Positions 1-10,371 are shown, numbered from the stretch's first letter. The stretch: DNA of 64,000 nt from an uncultured Pseudoflavonifractor sp. (GCA_947425785.1 CANEAY010000011.1:1-64000), one strand, 5' to 3'. A program made the numbers and translations. Notes: generated from the letters alone by a model not told the origin.

Positions 1-1
1 G

Positions 2-487
2 CCCATCATCTTCGCTCAGTCCATTGCCTCCCTGCCCGCCACCATCTGTGCCTTTGCCGGTATTACCGAGGAGAGCGAGGGCTTCTGTGGCGGCTTCCTG
101 CGGGTGTTTGACGCCAACGGGCTCATCTACACGGTGGTTTATTTCCTGCTGATCCTGGCGTTCAGCTATTTCTACTCCACCATGCAGTTTGATCCCACCG
201 AGGTGGCCAACAACCTGAAGAAGAACGGCGGCTTCGTGCCCGGCTTCCGGCCTGGCAAGCCCACCGCCGACTTCATCCGCCGGGTGCTGAACAAGATCAC
301 CTTCTTCGGCGCCATGTTCCTCTCCGTCATCGCCATTGCCCCTATCATTACGGGCAATGCCATCGGGCAGGATAGCCTGGCCATCGGCGGCACCTCCATC
401 ATCATCGTGGTGGGCGTGGCTCTGGAGACCAGCAAGGCTTTGGAGGCTCAGCTGATGATGCGCCACTACAAGGGCTTCCTGGAGTAA
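2..487 (+). CDS. secY: Preprotein translocase subunit SecY, C-terminal part (5' truncated by window edge)
   Basis: Open frame from base 2 reads PIIFAQSIASLPATICAF... through the SecY C-terminal TM segments; followed by adk/map/infA as in the spc operon. Confidence 0.93.
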   Translation, partial: PIIFAQSIASLPATICAFAGITEESEGFCGGFLRVFDANGLIYTVVYFLLILAFSYFYSTMQFDPTEVANNLKKNGGFVPGFRPGKPTADFIRRVLNKITFFGAMFLSVIAIAPIITGNAIGQDSLAIGGTSIIIVVGVALETSKALEAQLMMRHYKGFLE

Positions 488-502
488 GCGGGGGCAAGGC
501 AT

Positions 503-1135
503 ATGAAGCTGATCTTTTTGGGCCCTCCGGGCGCCGGAAAAGGCACCCAGGCAGCCCTTGTCAGTGAAAAGCTGCGCATTCCCACCATCTCCACCGGAGA
601 TATGCTCCGTGCCGCCGTGAAGGAGGGCACCGAACTGGGCAAGAAGGCCAAGGCCCTTATAGACGCGGGACAGCTGGTCCCCGATGAGGTCATCATTCCC
701 ATGGTGGCTGAGCGGGTATCCCAGCCGGACTGCAGGGAAGGCTTTATTCTGGACGGGGTGCCCCGCACCATCGCCCAGGCCCAGGCCCTGGAGGATACGG
801 GCATCCACTTTGACCACGTGATCTCCATTGAGGTCTCGGACGACGAGGTGGCCCGCCGGATCATGGGCCGTCGGGTGTGTCTTGACTGCGGCGCCACTTA
901 CCATGTGGAGGTCCAGCCCCCCACAAAAGAGGGGATCTGCGACCGCTGCGGAAGCGAGCTGGTCCAGCGCAAGGACGACACGGAGGAGACCATTCGCAGC
1001 CGCCTTGCCGTCTACCATAAGGAGACTGAGCCTCTCAAGGCGTTTTACGACCAGCGGGGTCTGCTCCGCCGGATCGAAAACACCGGAAGCATCGAAAGCG
1101 TAGACCGGGCCATCCTTTCCGTTCTGGGGGTCTGA
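503..1135 (+). CDS. adk: Adenylate kinase with Cys4 zinc lid
   Basis: P-loop GPPGAGKGTQ, STGDMLR, ILDGVPRT, lid CLDCGATYH...CDRCG. Confidence 0.97.
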   Translation: MKLIFLGPPGAGKGTQAALVSEKLRIPTISTGDMLRAAVKEGTELGKKAKALIDAGQLVPDEVIIPMVAERVSQPDCREGFILDGVPRTIAQAQALEDTGIHFDHVISIEVSDDEVARRIMGRRVCLDCGATYHVEVQPPTKEGICDRCGSELVQRKDDTEETIRSRLAVYHKETEPLKAFYDQRGLLRRIENTGSIESVDRAILSVLGV

Positions 1136-1138
1136 GAC

Positions 1139-1909
1139 ATGGAAATGATCTCCATTAAATCCCCCGCTGAGATCGAAAAGATGCGCGCCGCCGGGCGGCT
1201 TACCGCCCAGGCCCGCAAGCTGGCCGGGTCTCTGGTCCGTCCGGGGATCACCACGGGCGAAATTGACCGGGAGGTACGCAGGTTTATCGAAAGCCACGGC
1301 GCCAAGCCGTCCTTTCTGGGGTACGGTGGGTTTCCCGCCTCCACCTGCATTTCGGTCAACGAGGTGGTCATCCACGGCATCCCGGGCTCCCGAAAGCTGA
1401 AGGAAGGGGACATCGTCAGCGTTGACGTGGGCGCCTTTCTGAACGGCTTTCATGGCGACTGTGCCGCCACCTTCTTCTGCGGCGAGGTCTCTCAGGAGGC
1501 CAGAAAGCTGGTGGAGGTGACCCGGCAGAGTTTCTTCGAGGGGATCAAAAAAGCCCGTGTGGGCTGCCGGGTCTCCGATGTGGGCCATGCGGTACAGCAG
1601 TATGTGGAGAGCTTTGGTTACGGTGTGGTCCGGGATTTTGTGGGCCACGGCGTGGGCAGTAAGATGCACGAAGCCCCTGAGGTGCCCAACTACGGCGCCG
1701 CGGGACACGGAGCCCGGTTCCAGCCGGGTATGGTCATCGCGGTGGAGCCCATGGTATGCGCCGGGGACTGGCGGGTAAGAGTTCTTCCGGACAAATGGAC
1801 CACCGTGTCCGCCGACGGAAGCCTTACCGCCCACTACGAGAACACCATCCTCATCACCGATGGAGAGCCTGAGCTTCTCACGGTGGACGAGAACGGAGAG
1901 CCGGCCTGA
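1139..1909 (+). CDS. map: Methionine aminopeptidase type I
   Basis: MISIKSPAEIEKMRAAGRL, FLGYGGFPASTCISVNE, GHGVGSKMHEAPEVPNYG. Confidence 0.96.
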   Translation: MEMISIKSPAEIEKMRAAGRLTAQARKLAGSLVRPGITTGEIDREVRRFIESHGAKPSFLGYGGFPASTCISVNEVVIHGIPGSRKLKEGDIVSVDVGAFLNGFHGDCAATFFCGEVSQEARKLVEVTRQSFFEGIKKARVGCRVSDVGHAVQQYVESFGYGVVRDFVGHGVGSKMHEAPEVPNYGAAGHGARFQPGMVIAVEPMVCAGDWRVRVLPDKWTTVSADGSLTAHYENTILITDGEPELLTVDENGEPA

Positions 1910-2196
1910 TGTATGATTATGTAGGCTGGATCGTTCGCTCCGCCGCCGGACGGGACAAGGAAGGCATTTTCTGTGTGGTGGGTGTGGACCGGGAACAGAA
2001 GCGGCTCCTTTTGGCCGACGGCAAGCGCCGCAAGGTGCGTAAGCCCAAGGCGAAAAAGCTGGGCCATGTAGAGGTCCTAAGCGACCATCAGCGTGGGTAT
2101 GACCATCCTGCCATCGAAAAGCTGAAGCAGGGCCAAGCCCTGACGGACAAAGAGCTGCGGAGGGCCTTAGCCGCTTTCCGGGCCAAGGAGGTTTGA
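1909..2196 (+). CDS. KOW-domain / L14e-like RNA-binding protein
   Basis: [22 protein letters not shown]...[22 protein letters not shown] between map and infA; start overlaps the map stop. Confidence 0.8.
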   Translation: MYDYVGWIVRSAAGRDKEGIFCVVGVDREQKRLLLADGKRRKVRKPKAKKLGHVEVLSDHQRGYDHPAIEKLKQGQALTDKELRRALAAFRAKEV

Positions 2197-2200
2197 CGCT

Positions 2201-2419
2201 TTGGCAAAAGACGATATGATCGAGGTGGAGGGCGTCGTCGTCGAGTCCCTCCCCAACACCACCTTCCGGGTGGATATCGGCAACGGGCACATCATTCTGG
2301 CCCACATTTCCGGCAAGCTGCGGATGAACTTCATCCGCATTCTCCCCGGAGATAAGGTGACCGTCCAGATGTCGCCCTACGATTTGACCCGGGGGAGAAT
2401 TACCTGGAGAACCAAGTAA
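2201..2419 (+). CDS. infA: Translation initiation factor IF-1
   Basis: [56 protein letters not shown] start. Confidence 0.96.
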   Translation: MAKDDMIEVEGVVVESLPNTTFRVDIGNGHIILAHISGKLRMNFIRILPGDKVTVQMSPYDLTRGRITWRTK

Positions 2420-2472
2420 CAATGTTAATCCCGGCGGGGGAGCCCGCCATGTAACTATCAACGACCCTCAAG

Positions 2473-2501
2473 TTGACACAGACCTTGCCTGGAACCATAA
2501 A
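2473..2501 (+). promoter_or_regulatory. Candidate sigmaA promoter (TTGACA-N17-CATAAA) between infA and rpmJ
   Basis: TTGACA 2473-2478, 17-nt spacer, CATAAA 2496-2501. Confidence 0.45.
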
Positions 2502-2504
2502 AAT

Positions 2505-2682
2505 GGGGCCCCCGCAAAAGCGGTCCTCAGCTTTTACCCGTAAAGGGTACGCCCCATCCGTAAGGCGGCAGAGCCGCCAACGGCTGGGCTGTGTGGGGAA
2601 AGGAGGAGCAGCGGAATGACTGAGCTTTCGGGCTTGCCCGGAAGCGAGGGATACGGAGCTTGTGTCGACGAGGGGGGGCCAT
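2505..2682 (+). other. Candidate structured RNA / palindromic element in the infA-rpmJ gap
   Basis: GGCCCCC (2507-2513) complementary to GGGGGCC (2674-2680), enclosing local hairpins GGCGGC-AGA-GCCGCC and CGGGC-TT-GCCCG. Confidence 0.4.
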
Positions 2683-2707
2683 CAAGGCGTTCACAAGGAG
2701 GTTTATC

Positions 2708-2821
2708 ATGAAAGTAAGACCGTCCGTGAAGCCCATGTGCGAGAAGTGCAAGATCATCAAGCGCAAGGGCAAGGTCATGGTTATCTGCGAGAACCCCAAG
2801 CATAAACAAAGACAAGGTTAA
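2708..2821 (+). CDS. rpmJ: 50S ribosomal protein L36
   Basis: [37 protein letters not shown]; absent from the ORF track because short; RBS AAGGAGG. Confidence 0.97.
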   Translation: MKVRPSVKPMCEKCKIIKRKGKVMVICENPKHKQRQG

Positions 2822-2841
2822 CAAGGAGGTGCTGAAACAGT

Positions 2842-3210
2842 ATGGCTCGTATTGCAGGTATTGATTTGCCGAGAGACAAGCGGATCGAGATCGGTCTGAC
2901 CTATATCTTCGGCATCGGGCGCACCAGCGCCACGAAGATCCTGGCTGAGGCCGGGATCAACCCCGACACCCGGGTGAAGGATCTGACCGAGGCCGAGGAG
3001 GCCAAGCTCCGTGAGATCATCGGCCACAGCTACACTGTGGAGGGCGACCTCCGCCGTGACCTGGCTATGGATATCAAGCGGCTGACCGAGATCGGCTGCT
3101 ACCGGGGCGTGCGGCACCGCAAGGGCCTGCCCGTCCGGGGCCAGAGTACCAAGACCAACGCCCGTACCCGCAAGGGTCCGAAGCGTACCGTCGCCAATAA
3201 GAAGAAGTAA
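2842..3210 (+). CDS. rpsM: 30S ribosomal protein S13
   Basis: [30 protein letters not shown]. Confidence 0.98.
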   Translation: MARIAGIDLPRDKRIEIGLTYIFGIGRTSATKILAEAGINPDTRVKDLTEAEEAKLREIIGHSYTVEGDLRRDLAMDIKRLTEIGCYRGVRHRKGLPVRGQSTKTNARTRKGPKRTVANKKK

Positions 3211-3223
3211 GGAGGGATAAGCA

Positions 3224-3619
3224 ATGGCTGCTACGAAAAAAGTTACGCGCCGCCGCCGCGAGCGCAAGAATGTTGAAAAGGGCCAGGTGCATATCCGCTC
3301 CTCCTTCAACAACACCATGATCACCGTCACCGATATGCAGGGCAACGCCCTTTCCTGGGCCTCCTCCGGTGAGATGGGATTCCGGGGCTCCCGGAAGTCC
3401 ACCCCCTTCGCCGCTCAGACCGCCGCCGAGACTGCCGCCAAGGCCGCCATCGAGAACGCCGGCCTGAAGAGCGTTGAGGTCTACGTGAAGGGTCCCGGCC
3501 AGGGCCGTGAGGCCGCCATCCGGGCGCTCCAGGCCGTGGGCCTGGAGGTCACCCTCATCAAGGACGTGACCCCCGTGCCCCACAACGGCTGCCGTCCGCC
3601 CAAGCGCCGCAGAGTGTAA
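3224..3619 (+). CDS. rpsK: 30S ribosomal protein S11
   Basis: [27 protein letters not shown]...[12 protein letters not shown]. Confidence 0.98.
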   Translation: MAATKKVTRRRRERKNVEKGQVHIRSSFNNTMITVTDMQGNALSWASSGEMGFRGSRKSTPFAAQTAAETAAKAAIENAGLKSVEVYVKGPGQGREAAIRALQAVGLEVTLIKDVTPVPHNGCRPPKRRRV

Positions 3620-3637
3620 GAAGGAGGAGAATCCAAT

Positions 3638-4240
3638 ATGGCTAAGAATATGCAGCCCATCGCAAAGCGCTGCAAAGCGCTGGGGATCTCCCCCGCCGCC
3701 ATGGGCTATGACAAGAAGACCACCAACCGCAAGCCCAAGGCCAACGTTCGCCGGAAGCAGAGCGAGTACGCTATGCAGCTTCAGGAGAAGCAGAAGGTCA
3801 AGTTCGTCTACGGTATCCTGGAGAAGCAGTTCCACTCCTACTATGAGAAGGCCATCCGTATGCCCGGCGAGACCGGCGAGAACCTCCTCATCCTGGTGGA
3901 GCGCCGCCTGGACAACGTGGTCTACCGCCTGGGCTTCGCCATGACCCGCCGTGAGGCCCGTCAGCTGGTGAACCACGGCCACTTCACCGTCAACGGCAAG
4001 AAGGTCAACATCCCCTCTTACCTGGTGAAGGTGGGCGATGTGATCGAGGTCAAGGAGTCCAGCCGCCAGAGCGTGAAGTTCAAGCGCTTTGTGGGCGAGG
4101 ACGCCATCATCGTCAACGTGCCCCAGTGGCTGGACAAGGAGAAGAACACCCTCAAGGGCACCGTCACCAAGCTGCCTGCCCGGGAGGATATCGACCTGCC
4201 CATCGAGGAGCACCTCATCGTCGAGTTGTACTCCAAGTAA
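3638..4240 (+). CDS. rpsD: 30S ribosomal protein S4
   Basis: [49 protein letters not shown]. Confidence 0.97.
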   Translation: MAKNMQPIAKRCKALGISPAAMGYDKKTTNRKPKANVRRKQSEYAMQLQEKQKVKFVYGILEKQFHSYYEKAIRMPGETGENLLILVERRLDNVVYRLGFAMTRREARQLVNHGHFTVNGKKVNIPSYLVKVGDVIEVKESSRQSVKFKRFVGEDAIIVNVPQWLDKEKNTLKGTVTKLPAREDIDLPIEEHLIVELYSK

Positions 4241-4312
4241 GCCATACCCTCGTCCCAGCAATCGACCAAACAGGCGGCGCAGGTACGCCGCCCCATTGAA
4301 GGAGGGTAATGA

Positions 4313-5263
4313 ATGGTTGAAATTGAAAAGCCCCGCATCGAATGTGAAGAGGGCGGAGACGCCAGCTACGGCAAGTACGTGGTGGAGCCCCTGGAGCGGG
4401 GCTACGGCACCACTCTGGGCAACGCCCTGCGCCGGGTGCTTCTGTCGTCCCTGCCCGGTACTGCGGTGACTTCCATCAAGATCAACGGGATCCAGCACGA
4501 GTTCTGCACCATTCCCGGGGTCAAGGAGGATGTGACCGAGATCGTCCTCAACGTGAAGAGCATCATTGCCAAGCTCCACTGCGAGGGCGTGAAGACGGTC
4601 TATATCGAGCAGAACGGCGAGGGCGAGGTCACCGCCGGCGATATCAAGGCCGACGGCGAGGTGGAGATCCTCAACCCGGAGCTGCACATCGCCACCCTGG
4701 GCCCCGGCGCCAGCCTCAACATGGAGCTGACCCTGTCCCACGGCCGGGGCTACGACCCCGCCGACCGGAACAAGAACGCCCAGACCGTCATCGGGGTCAT
4801 CCCTGTGGACTCGGTCTACACCCCGGTGAAGAAGGTCAACTACACAGTGGAGAACACCCGTGTGGGCGACCGCACCGACTTTGACAAGCTGACCCTGGAG
4901 GTCTGGACCAACGGCACCATCGACGCCCGTGACGCGGTGAGCCTGGGGGCCCGGATCCTGGTGGATCACTTCCTGCTGTTTACCGACCTTTCCGAGACCA
5001 TGGGGAACGCTTCCACCGTGGTGGAGAAGGCCGAGGCCCAGCGGGACAAGGTGTTGGAGATGACCATTGAGGAGCTGGATCTCTCTGTCCGCAGCTTCAA
5101 CTGCCTCAAGCGGGCCAACATCAACACCGTGGAGGATCTCATCTCCAAGACCCAGGACGAGATGATGAAAGTCCGCAATCTGGGCCGCAAGAGCCTGGAA
5201 GAGGTCATCAACAAGCTGGCCATGATGGGCCTGAGCCTTGCCGATGACGACGCAAACAACTAA
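4313..5263 (+). CDS. rpoA: DNA-directed RNA polymerase subunit alpha
   Basis: [28 protein letters not shown]...[20 protein letters not shown]. Confidence 0.98.
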   Translation: MVEIEKPRIECEEGGDASYGKYVVEPLERGYGTTLGNALRRVLLSSLPGTAVTSIKINGIQHEFCTIPGVKEDVTEIVLNVKSIIAKLHCEGVKTVYIEQNGEGEVTAGDIKADGEVEILNPELHIATLGPGASLNMELTLSHGRGYDPADRNKNAQTVIGVIPVDSVYTPVKKVNYTVENTRVGDRTDFDKLTLEVWTNGTIDARDAVSLGARILVDHFLLFTDLSETMGNASTVVEKAEAQRDKVLEMTIEELDLSVRSFNCLKRANINTVEDLISKTQDEMMKVRNLGRKSLEEVINKLAMMGLSLADDDANN

Positions 5264-5287
5264 TACACGCCGAGAGGAGTGAGAGAA

Positions 5288-5629
5288 ATGCCCGCGATCC
5301 GTAAACTGGGAAGACCCACCGACCAGCGCATGGCCATGCTGCGTGCCATGACCACCTACCTGCTGGAGAACGGCCAGATCAAGACCACCGTTACCCGCGC
5401 CAAGGAGGTGGCTCCTCTGGCGGAGAAGATGATCACTCTGGCCAAGAAGAACGACCTGGCGGCCTACCGTCAGGCTCTGGCGTTCATCACCAAGGAGGAT
5501 GTCGCCAAGAAGCTCTTCGACCAGATCGGCCCCAAGTACGCCACCCGTGACGGCGGCTACACCCGCGTGGTGCGCATCGGCCCCCGCCGCGGCGACGCCG
5601 CTGAGATGGCCATTATTCAACTCGTCTAA
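5288..5629 (+). CDS. rplQ: 50S ribosomal protein L17
   Basis: [37 protein letters not shown] 5288 preferred over the track's GTG 5279. Confidence 0.96.
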   Translation: MPAIRKLGRPTDQRMAMLRAMTTYLLENGQIKTTVTRAKEVAPLAEKMITLAKKNDLAAYRQALAFITKEDVAKKLFDQIGPKYATRDGGYTRVVRIGPRRGDAAEMAIIQLV

Positions 5630-5648
5630 GACTGAATAAAACCAAATT

Positions 5649-5700
5649 AAAAAGCCCCTGTTCTGTTCCCGCTTTGCGGAGACAGAACAGGGGCTTTTTA
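5649..5700 (+). terminator. Rho-independent terminator of the alpha operon
   Basis: AAAAGCCCCTGTTCTGT...ACAGAACAGGGGCTTTTT. Confidence 0.92.
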
Positions 5701-5725
5701 CCGTCCAAAATCCCGGTCTGCCCGG

Positions 5726-5754
5726 TGGACTTTTCTTTCAAGCTGTGCTAAAAT
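5726..5754 (+). promoter_or_regulatory. Candidate promoter of the dlt-like operon
   Basis: TGGACT 5726-5731, 17-nt spacer, TAAAAT 5749-5754. Confidence 0.45.
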
Positions 5755-5852
5755 AACCTTATCTGTCCATTTTTACGCGGCCGGGGGAGAGAACCGGGCC
5801 GGGGGATGGAAAAAGCAGGCATTCTGTGGAAGAAAAGAGAGGAGGAGAGGAG

Positions 5853-8822
5853 ATGCGCCGACGGCTCACAGCCCTTTTGTGCGCCCTGGCCCTGCTGCTG
5901 CCCTGTCTGGGCGGCGCCTTCGCCCTGGAGGCGGAAGGCGGCCAGAGCCTGCGCTGCGCCGTGCTCTACGCCGGAGACGGCACAGCCTGGCAGGACGCCT
6001 ATTCCCACCTGGAGCAGTCTCTTCTTTTGAACATGACCGTCCAGGGGGTGGACGTGTCGGGCAGCTACTCCCTGGCGGAGTATGACGTGCTCTACCCCGA
6101 CGAGAGCGTCATGGCAAGCCCCGGGGCGGAAAAGCTGAAGGGAGAGCTGGTGGCCTTCGTGGAGGCGGGGGGCGCCCTTTTCCTGGGAAATGCCTTTTAT
6201 AGCTTCCTGCCCGCCGAGGTCATCGGGGCGGCGGAGTTTGTGAAGCTGGATCACTGCCCCGGCATCGTTCAGCTGACCGCCCAGGAGGTGGAGGGCGACC
6301 TCCGGGAGCTCCAGGGCATCGTCATGGACTTTGCCTCCATCTACCCCTACTATACCGACTATGAACGTTTGAGCGGCTATGACTACGGCTACGCCGTCCG
6401 TCCCAGCACCGCCCAGGTGCTGGTCAGCGAGGGGGATTTGGCTCTCTACACTATGAACCGCTATGGGGCGGGCTGGGTCTTCTTCACCAACCCCCTGCTG
6501 CCCAACGCCTACTCGGTGAACGGCTTCTCCTTGGAGAGCCGGGGAGATGAGCAGGTGTCCCTGGCCAATTCCACCGCCAGCGCCGGCCAGCTTCTCCGCA
6601 ATGCCTTTGCCGGCTTCCTGTCCAAAAAACGGTTCGGGTACGCCCCCTACCGGGTCTTCGGCACCCTGGGCCGGCCCAACATGGCCTGGGAGCTTCACCT
6701 GGAGGATATCACCGGCATGAGCCGGGGTACCGCCGCACCCTTCATTGAGATGAGCAAGGCGGCGGGGCAGATCCCCTCCTTCTCCCTCATCCGCTCCACC
6801 TACTACTGGCTGGAGCGGCGGGAGAGCGTCACCTACGTCCTCAACCAGTCTATGGAGGGCATGGACTTCCAGATGGATCTCTACGAGAGCGCCTACTCCT
6901 CCGGCACCCATGTCTCCGCCGGGGAGGAGGGGCAGTGGCTGGATTTGGGAGTGGTGTCCAACGCGGGCAGCTACTTTATCGACTACCCCGAGTACGACCA
7001 GCGCTCCTATCCCTATGTGGCCGACCTGAACGGCAACGGCCTTCTGGACGTGCTGTGCGGCGCGGCGGACGGCAAATTCCATCTCTATCCCGGCCGGGGC
7101 TATGGGGAGCGCTTCGCCGTGGGGACAGGGGTGGCCCTCACGAATACGGAGGGCCAGGCCCTGCTGGCCCCCGGCGGCTATTCCGCCCCCGTGGCCTTCG
7201 ACGTGGACGGCGACGGCGCCTGGGACATCGTCTCCGGGGCGGGGGACGGGAAGCTCTACTGGTTTTCCAACCAGGGGGGCTTCCAGTTTCGGGAGGAGGG
7301 CCTGATGCTGGACATCGGCCTTCCTGCCCAGGTATTCCCTGAGGTGGGTGACTTTAACGGCGACGGCTGCCCCGACCTGGTGGTGGGCAGCAGCGGCGGC
7401 CTTCTGCGGCTCTACCCCGGCAGCTCTCAAAAGGGCCTGCGGGTGTCCCCCTACCGTTACCGTGACCTGTCCGCTCCCTGCGCCGACATCGAGGGGGACT
7501 GGCTCGCCCCCCGGCTGGTGGACTTTAACGGCGACGAGCTTCCCGACCTGGCGGTGGGCACCTTCCAGGGCTACGTGGCCCGCCTTGTCCAGAACAGGGC
7601 CGGGACCCTGGACTTCTGCGGCTACATCACCGCCGACGAGCCCAACTACAAGGGCAACCACAACCTGAAATTCGGCAATAACTGCGTGCCCTTCTTCGTT
7701 GACCTCAACGGGGACGGGGCCTTGGATCTTCTGGCGGGCAGCCTGGAATACGGCATGGCCTACTCCATCGACGACCCCGCCTTCCCCTACCGGGACTCCC
7801 TCCAGGCGGAGGTGAAGGCCATCCAGGACTCGGGCAGCTACCTGGGCCTCCACGGCTACACCAACGTGAGCGCATCCAAAGAGCGGGAGCTGTGGGAGCT
7901 CTCCGCCCACAAGAAGGCCCTGGAGAGCTACGGCGTGGACACCTCCCGGATGGGCGCCAACCAGCACACCTGGCATTTGAGCGCCAACGACCAGGTGCAG
8001 TCCTTTGACGCCATGTGGGAATCGGGGCTGCTGTGGAACTCCGGCTTTGAGCCTGCCCGCTCCTCCGTCACCCCCCAGGTCAGCGCGGAGAACGTGATGG
8101 CTCTGCCCTTCTTCCTGGTGCGGGAGGGGGAAAAGACCCTCCTCCTGCAAAACTGCTCCACCTACACCTACGTCACAGAGCCCTGGGACGCCATCTCCGC
8201 CAAATACGGGATGCCCACCTGCGTCTACTACCACTGCGACTGGCTCTTCATGCCCAGCATTGAAGAGGAGGCCAGGGGCAAGACCGCCATGCTGAAGGAC
8301 TTCCAGGAGAAGTACCAATATAACTTCGTCCGGGAGGATCAGCTGATGCTGGCCACGGCGGCGGCCTACAACCTGAAGCTGGACTGCGCCGGAGAAGGAG
8401 ATGCCCTCACCCTGACCCCCGGCCATAGGGAAGAGGACTTCCCCCTCTACGAGGAGAGCTATCAAAACGCCTGCGGTGTCCGGTTGAGCTTTGGCCAGGA
8501 TGTGGACATCTCCCAGGTGAGCACCGACGCCCATGTGTGGCTTTGGCGCGACGGAGAGTTATATATCGGACTGGATAAGCCTGTCTGTATTCGTTTTGAC
8601 TCCCCCCAGGGCCCTGAAAACCACCTGAAGCAGGTGAACCTCCCCGCCGCCATCACCCGTGGGGAGGACGGGGTGACCCGGCTGGAATTCCGGGAGGGGG
8701 GCATGATGCAGGTGCGGCTGGCCGAACCTGCCCAGGTGCTCTCCCAGGGCTGGACAGTGGACGAGACGGGCACGGTGCTGACCAAGTTCGGCCCCGCCGA
8801 GACCCTGGAACTGATGTATTGA
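5853..8822 (+). CDS. Exported FG-GAP/VCBS repeat protein, first gene of the dlt-like operon
   Basis: Signal peptide MRRRLTALLCALALLLPCLGGAFA; about five D-x-[DN]-G-[DN]-G/E repeats (DLNGNGLLD, DVDGDGAWD, DFNGDGCPD, DFNGDELPD, DLNGDGALD). Confidence 0.8.
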   Translation: MRRRLTALLCALALLLPCLGGAFALEAEGGQSLRCAVLYAGDGTAWQDAYSHLEQSLLLNMTVQGVDVSGSYSLAEYDVLYPDESVMASPGAEKLKGELVAFVEAGGALFLGNAFYSFLPAEVIGAAEFVKLDHCPGIVQLTAQEVEGDLRELQGIVMDFASIYPYYTDYERLSGYDYGYAVRPSTAQVLVSEGDLALYTMNRYGAGWVFFTNPLLPNAYSVNGFSLESRGDEQVSLANSTASAGQLLRNAFAGFLSKKRFGYAPYRVFGTLGRPNMAWELHLEDITGMSRGTAAPFIEMSKAAGQIPSFSLIRSTYYWLERRESVTYVLNQSMEGMDFQMDLYESAYSSGTHVSAGEEGQWLDLGVVSNAGSYFIDYPEYDQRSYPYVADLNGNGLLDVLCGAADGKFHLYPGRGYGERFAVGTGVALTNTEGQALLAPGGYSAPVAFDVDGDGAWDIVSGAGDGKLYWFSNQGGFQFREEGLMLDIGLPAQVFPEVGDFNGDGCPDLVVGSSGGLLRLYPGSSQKGLRVSPYRYRDLSAPCADIEGDWLAPRLVDFNGDELPDLAVGTFQGYVARLVQNRAGTLDFCGYITADEPNYKGNHNLKFGNNCVPFFVDLNGDGALDLLAGSLEYGMAYSIDDPAFPYRDSLQAEVKAIQDSGSYLGLHGYTNVSASKERELWELSAHKKALESYGVDTSRMGANQHTWHLSANDQVQSFDAMWESGLLWNSGFEPARSSVTPQVSAENVMALPFFLVREGEKTLLLQNCSTYTYVTEPWDAISAKYGMPTCVYYHCDWLFMPSIEEEARGKTAMLKDFQEKYQYNFVREDQLMLATAAAYNLKLDCAGEGDALTLTPGHREEDFPLYEESYQNACGVRLSFGQDVDISQVSTDAHVWLWRDGELYIGLDKPVCIRFDSPQGPENHLKQVNLPAAITRGEDGVTRLEFREGGMMQVRLAEPAQVLSQGWTVDETGTVLTKFGPAETLELMY

Positions 8823-8839
8823 AAAGAGGGGAGAAGCAG

Positions 8840-10357
8840 ATGAATTCCGCTGTGATGATGCTGGAGCGCACCGCCGCCCGGCTGGGGGACAAGACCGCCG
8901 TCCGGGACGAGTGGGAGGCGCTGACCTTTGCCCAGCTGCGCGCCAGGGCCCTGTCCATCGCCGCCGGCCTCGCCGGGGCCAGGGGCGGGCGCCGGGGGAC
9001 GCTGCCGGTGGTGGTGTACCTGCCCAAGAGCGCCGACGCCGTGGCCTGCTTTGCCGGGGCCATGTACGCCGCAGAGCCCTATGTGCCCGTGGCGGCGGAT
9101 ATCCCCATGCTGCGGCTCCAAAGCATTTTGAAGAGCCTGCGCCAGGGCTGTATCATCACCTGCCCGGAGCTGGCGGGGAACCTGGAGGGGCTGGAACTGG
9201 ACGGCTTCACCGTCCACCTCACCAAAGACCTGCGCTCCTGTCCCCCTGACGAAGCGGGGGCTTTGGCGCGGCTTCATGGGGTCATGGACGTAGACCCCAT
9301 CTACATCATGTACACCTCCGGCTCCACCGGCACCCCCAAGGGGGTCACCATCCCCCACCGGGGCATTTTGGACTATGCCCGGTGGCTGGCGGAGACCTTT
9401 GATTTTGACGAGGAGACCGTGCTGGGCAACCAGTCGGCCTTCTACTTTGACAATTCCACCCTGGACATTTATACCATGATGTACACCGGCGCGGAGCTGG
9501 TCATCATCCCGGAGGTGCTCTTCCGCTTCCCGGGGAAACTTCCCGAGTTCATCGAGGCGGAGGGCATCAACACCATTTTCTGGGTGCCCACGGTGATGAT
9601 CTCGGTGGCCAACTCCGGCATTTTGGAGGAGAAGGCCATGCCGGCGCTGAAAAAGGTGCTCTTCTGCGGGGAGGCCATGCCCAACCGCCAGCTGAACATC
9701 TGGCGGCGGTGCCACCCGGACGCCCTCTACGCCAACCTCTACGGCCCCACTGAGATCACCGACGTGTGCACCTATTACGTGGTGGACAGGCCCTTTGACG
9801 ACGGAGACCCCCTCCCCATCGGCGTCCCCTGCCGGAACATGGGGGCGGTGGTGCTCACCGAGGAGGGGAAGCAGGCGGCGGTGGGGGAGACCGGGGAGCT
9901 GTGCATCCTGGGCAGCGGCCTGGCTCTGGGCTACTGGAACGCCCCGGAGCTGACCAGGGCCGCCTTCGTCCAGAACCCCCTGTGTACCGACTATGACCAG
10001 CGCCTGTACCGCACCGGCGACCTGGCCTATGTCTCGGAGGAGGGCCTTCTCATGTTCGTGGGCCGGAAGGACTCTCAAATAAAGCTCCGGGGCAACCGCA
10101 TCGAGCTGGGGGAGATCGAGACCGCCTGCAAGACCCTGCCCGGGGTGGAGAACGGCTGCGTCCTCTTTGACGGGGAAAAGCAGGAGATCGTCCTCTTCCT
10201 CCAGACAAGAGAACAGCTTATCCTGCGGAAGGTGAACTTAGAACTGCGCAGGCACCTGCCCGCCTATATGCTCCCCGGGCGGCTGGTGTGTATGGCGGAG
10301 CTTCCACAGACCCCCAATGGAAAGATCGACCGGGTGAAGCTGAAAAGCACCCTTTGA
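8840..10357 (+). CDS. dltA: AMP-binding D-alanine--carrier protein ligase, DltA-like
   Basis: YIMYTSGSTGTPKGVTIPHRG; NLYGPTEITDVCTYY; YRTGDLAY; PNGKIDR; next to carrier protein and MBOAT genes. Confidence 0.85.
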   Translation: MNSAVMMLERTAARLGDKTAVRDEWEALTFAQLRARALSIAAGLAGARGGRRGTLPVVVYLPKSADAVACFAGAMYAAEPYVPVAADIPMLRLQSILKSLRQGCIITCPELAGNLEGLELDGFTVHLTKDLRSCPPDEAGALARLHGVMDVDPIYIMYTSGSTGTPKGVTIPHRGILDYARWLAETFDFDEETVLGNQSAFYFDNSTLDIYTMMYTGAELVIIPEVLFRFPGKLPEFIEAEGINTIFWVPTVMISVANSGILEEKAMPALKKVLFCGEAMPNRQLNIWRRCHPDALYANLYGPTEITDVCTYYVVDRPFDDGDPLPIGVPCRNMGAVVLTEEGKQAAVGETGELCILGSGLALGYWNAPELTRAAFVQNPLCTDYDQRLYRTGDLAYVSEEGLLMFVGRKDSQIKLRGNRIELGEIETACKTLPGVENGCVLFDGEKQEIVLFLQTREQLILRKVNLELRRHLPAYMLPGRLVCMAELPQTPNGKIDRVKLKSTL

Positions 10358-10371
10358 AAGGAAGGAAAGCT

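Noticed and set aside
3074-5620. Long minus-strand ORF of 848 aa opposite the alpha operon
   Set aside because: Antisense to well-recognised ribosomal protein and rpoA genes; His/Gly/Leu/Val-rich composition is typical of GC-rich antisense frames. Same reasoning applies to 5748-8534, 8462-10078, 12861-15227, 15655-17211, 20863-22569, 25585-27738, 27372-30365 and 57396-59996
7020-7740. Imperfect DNA repeats considered as a tandem repeat or CRISPR-like array
   Set aside because: They are coding FG-GAP repeats (D-x-[DN]-G-[DN]-G motifs), not noncoding repeats with spacers
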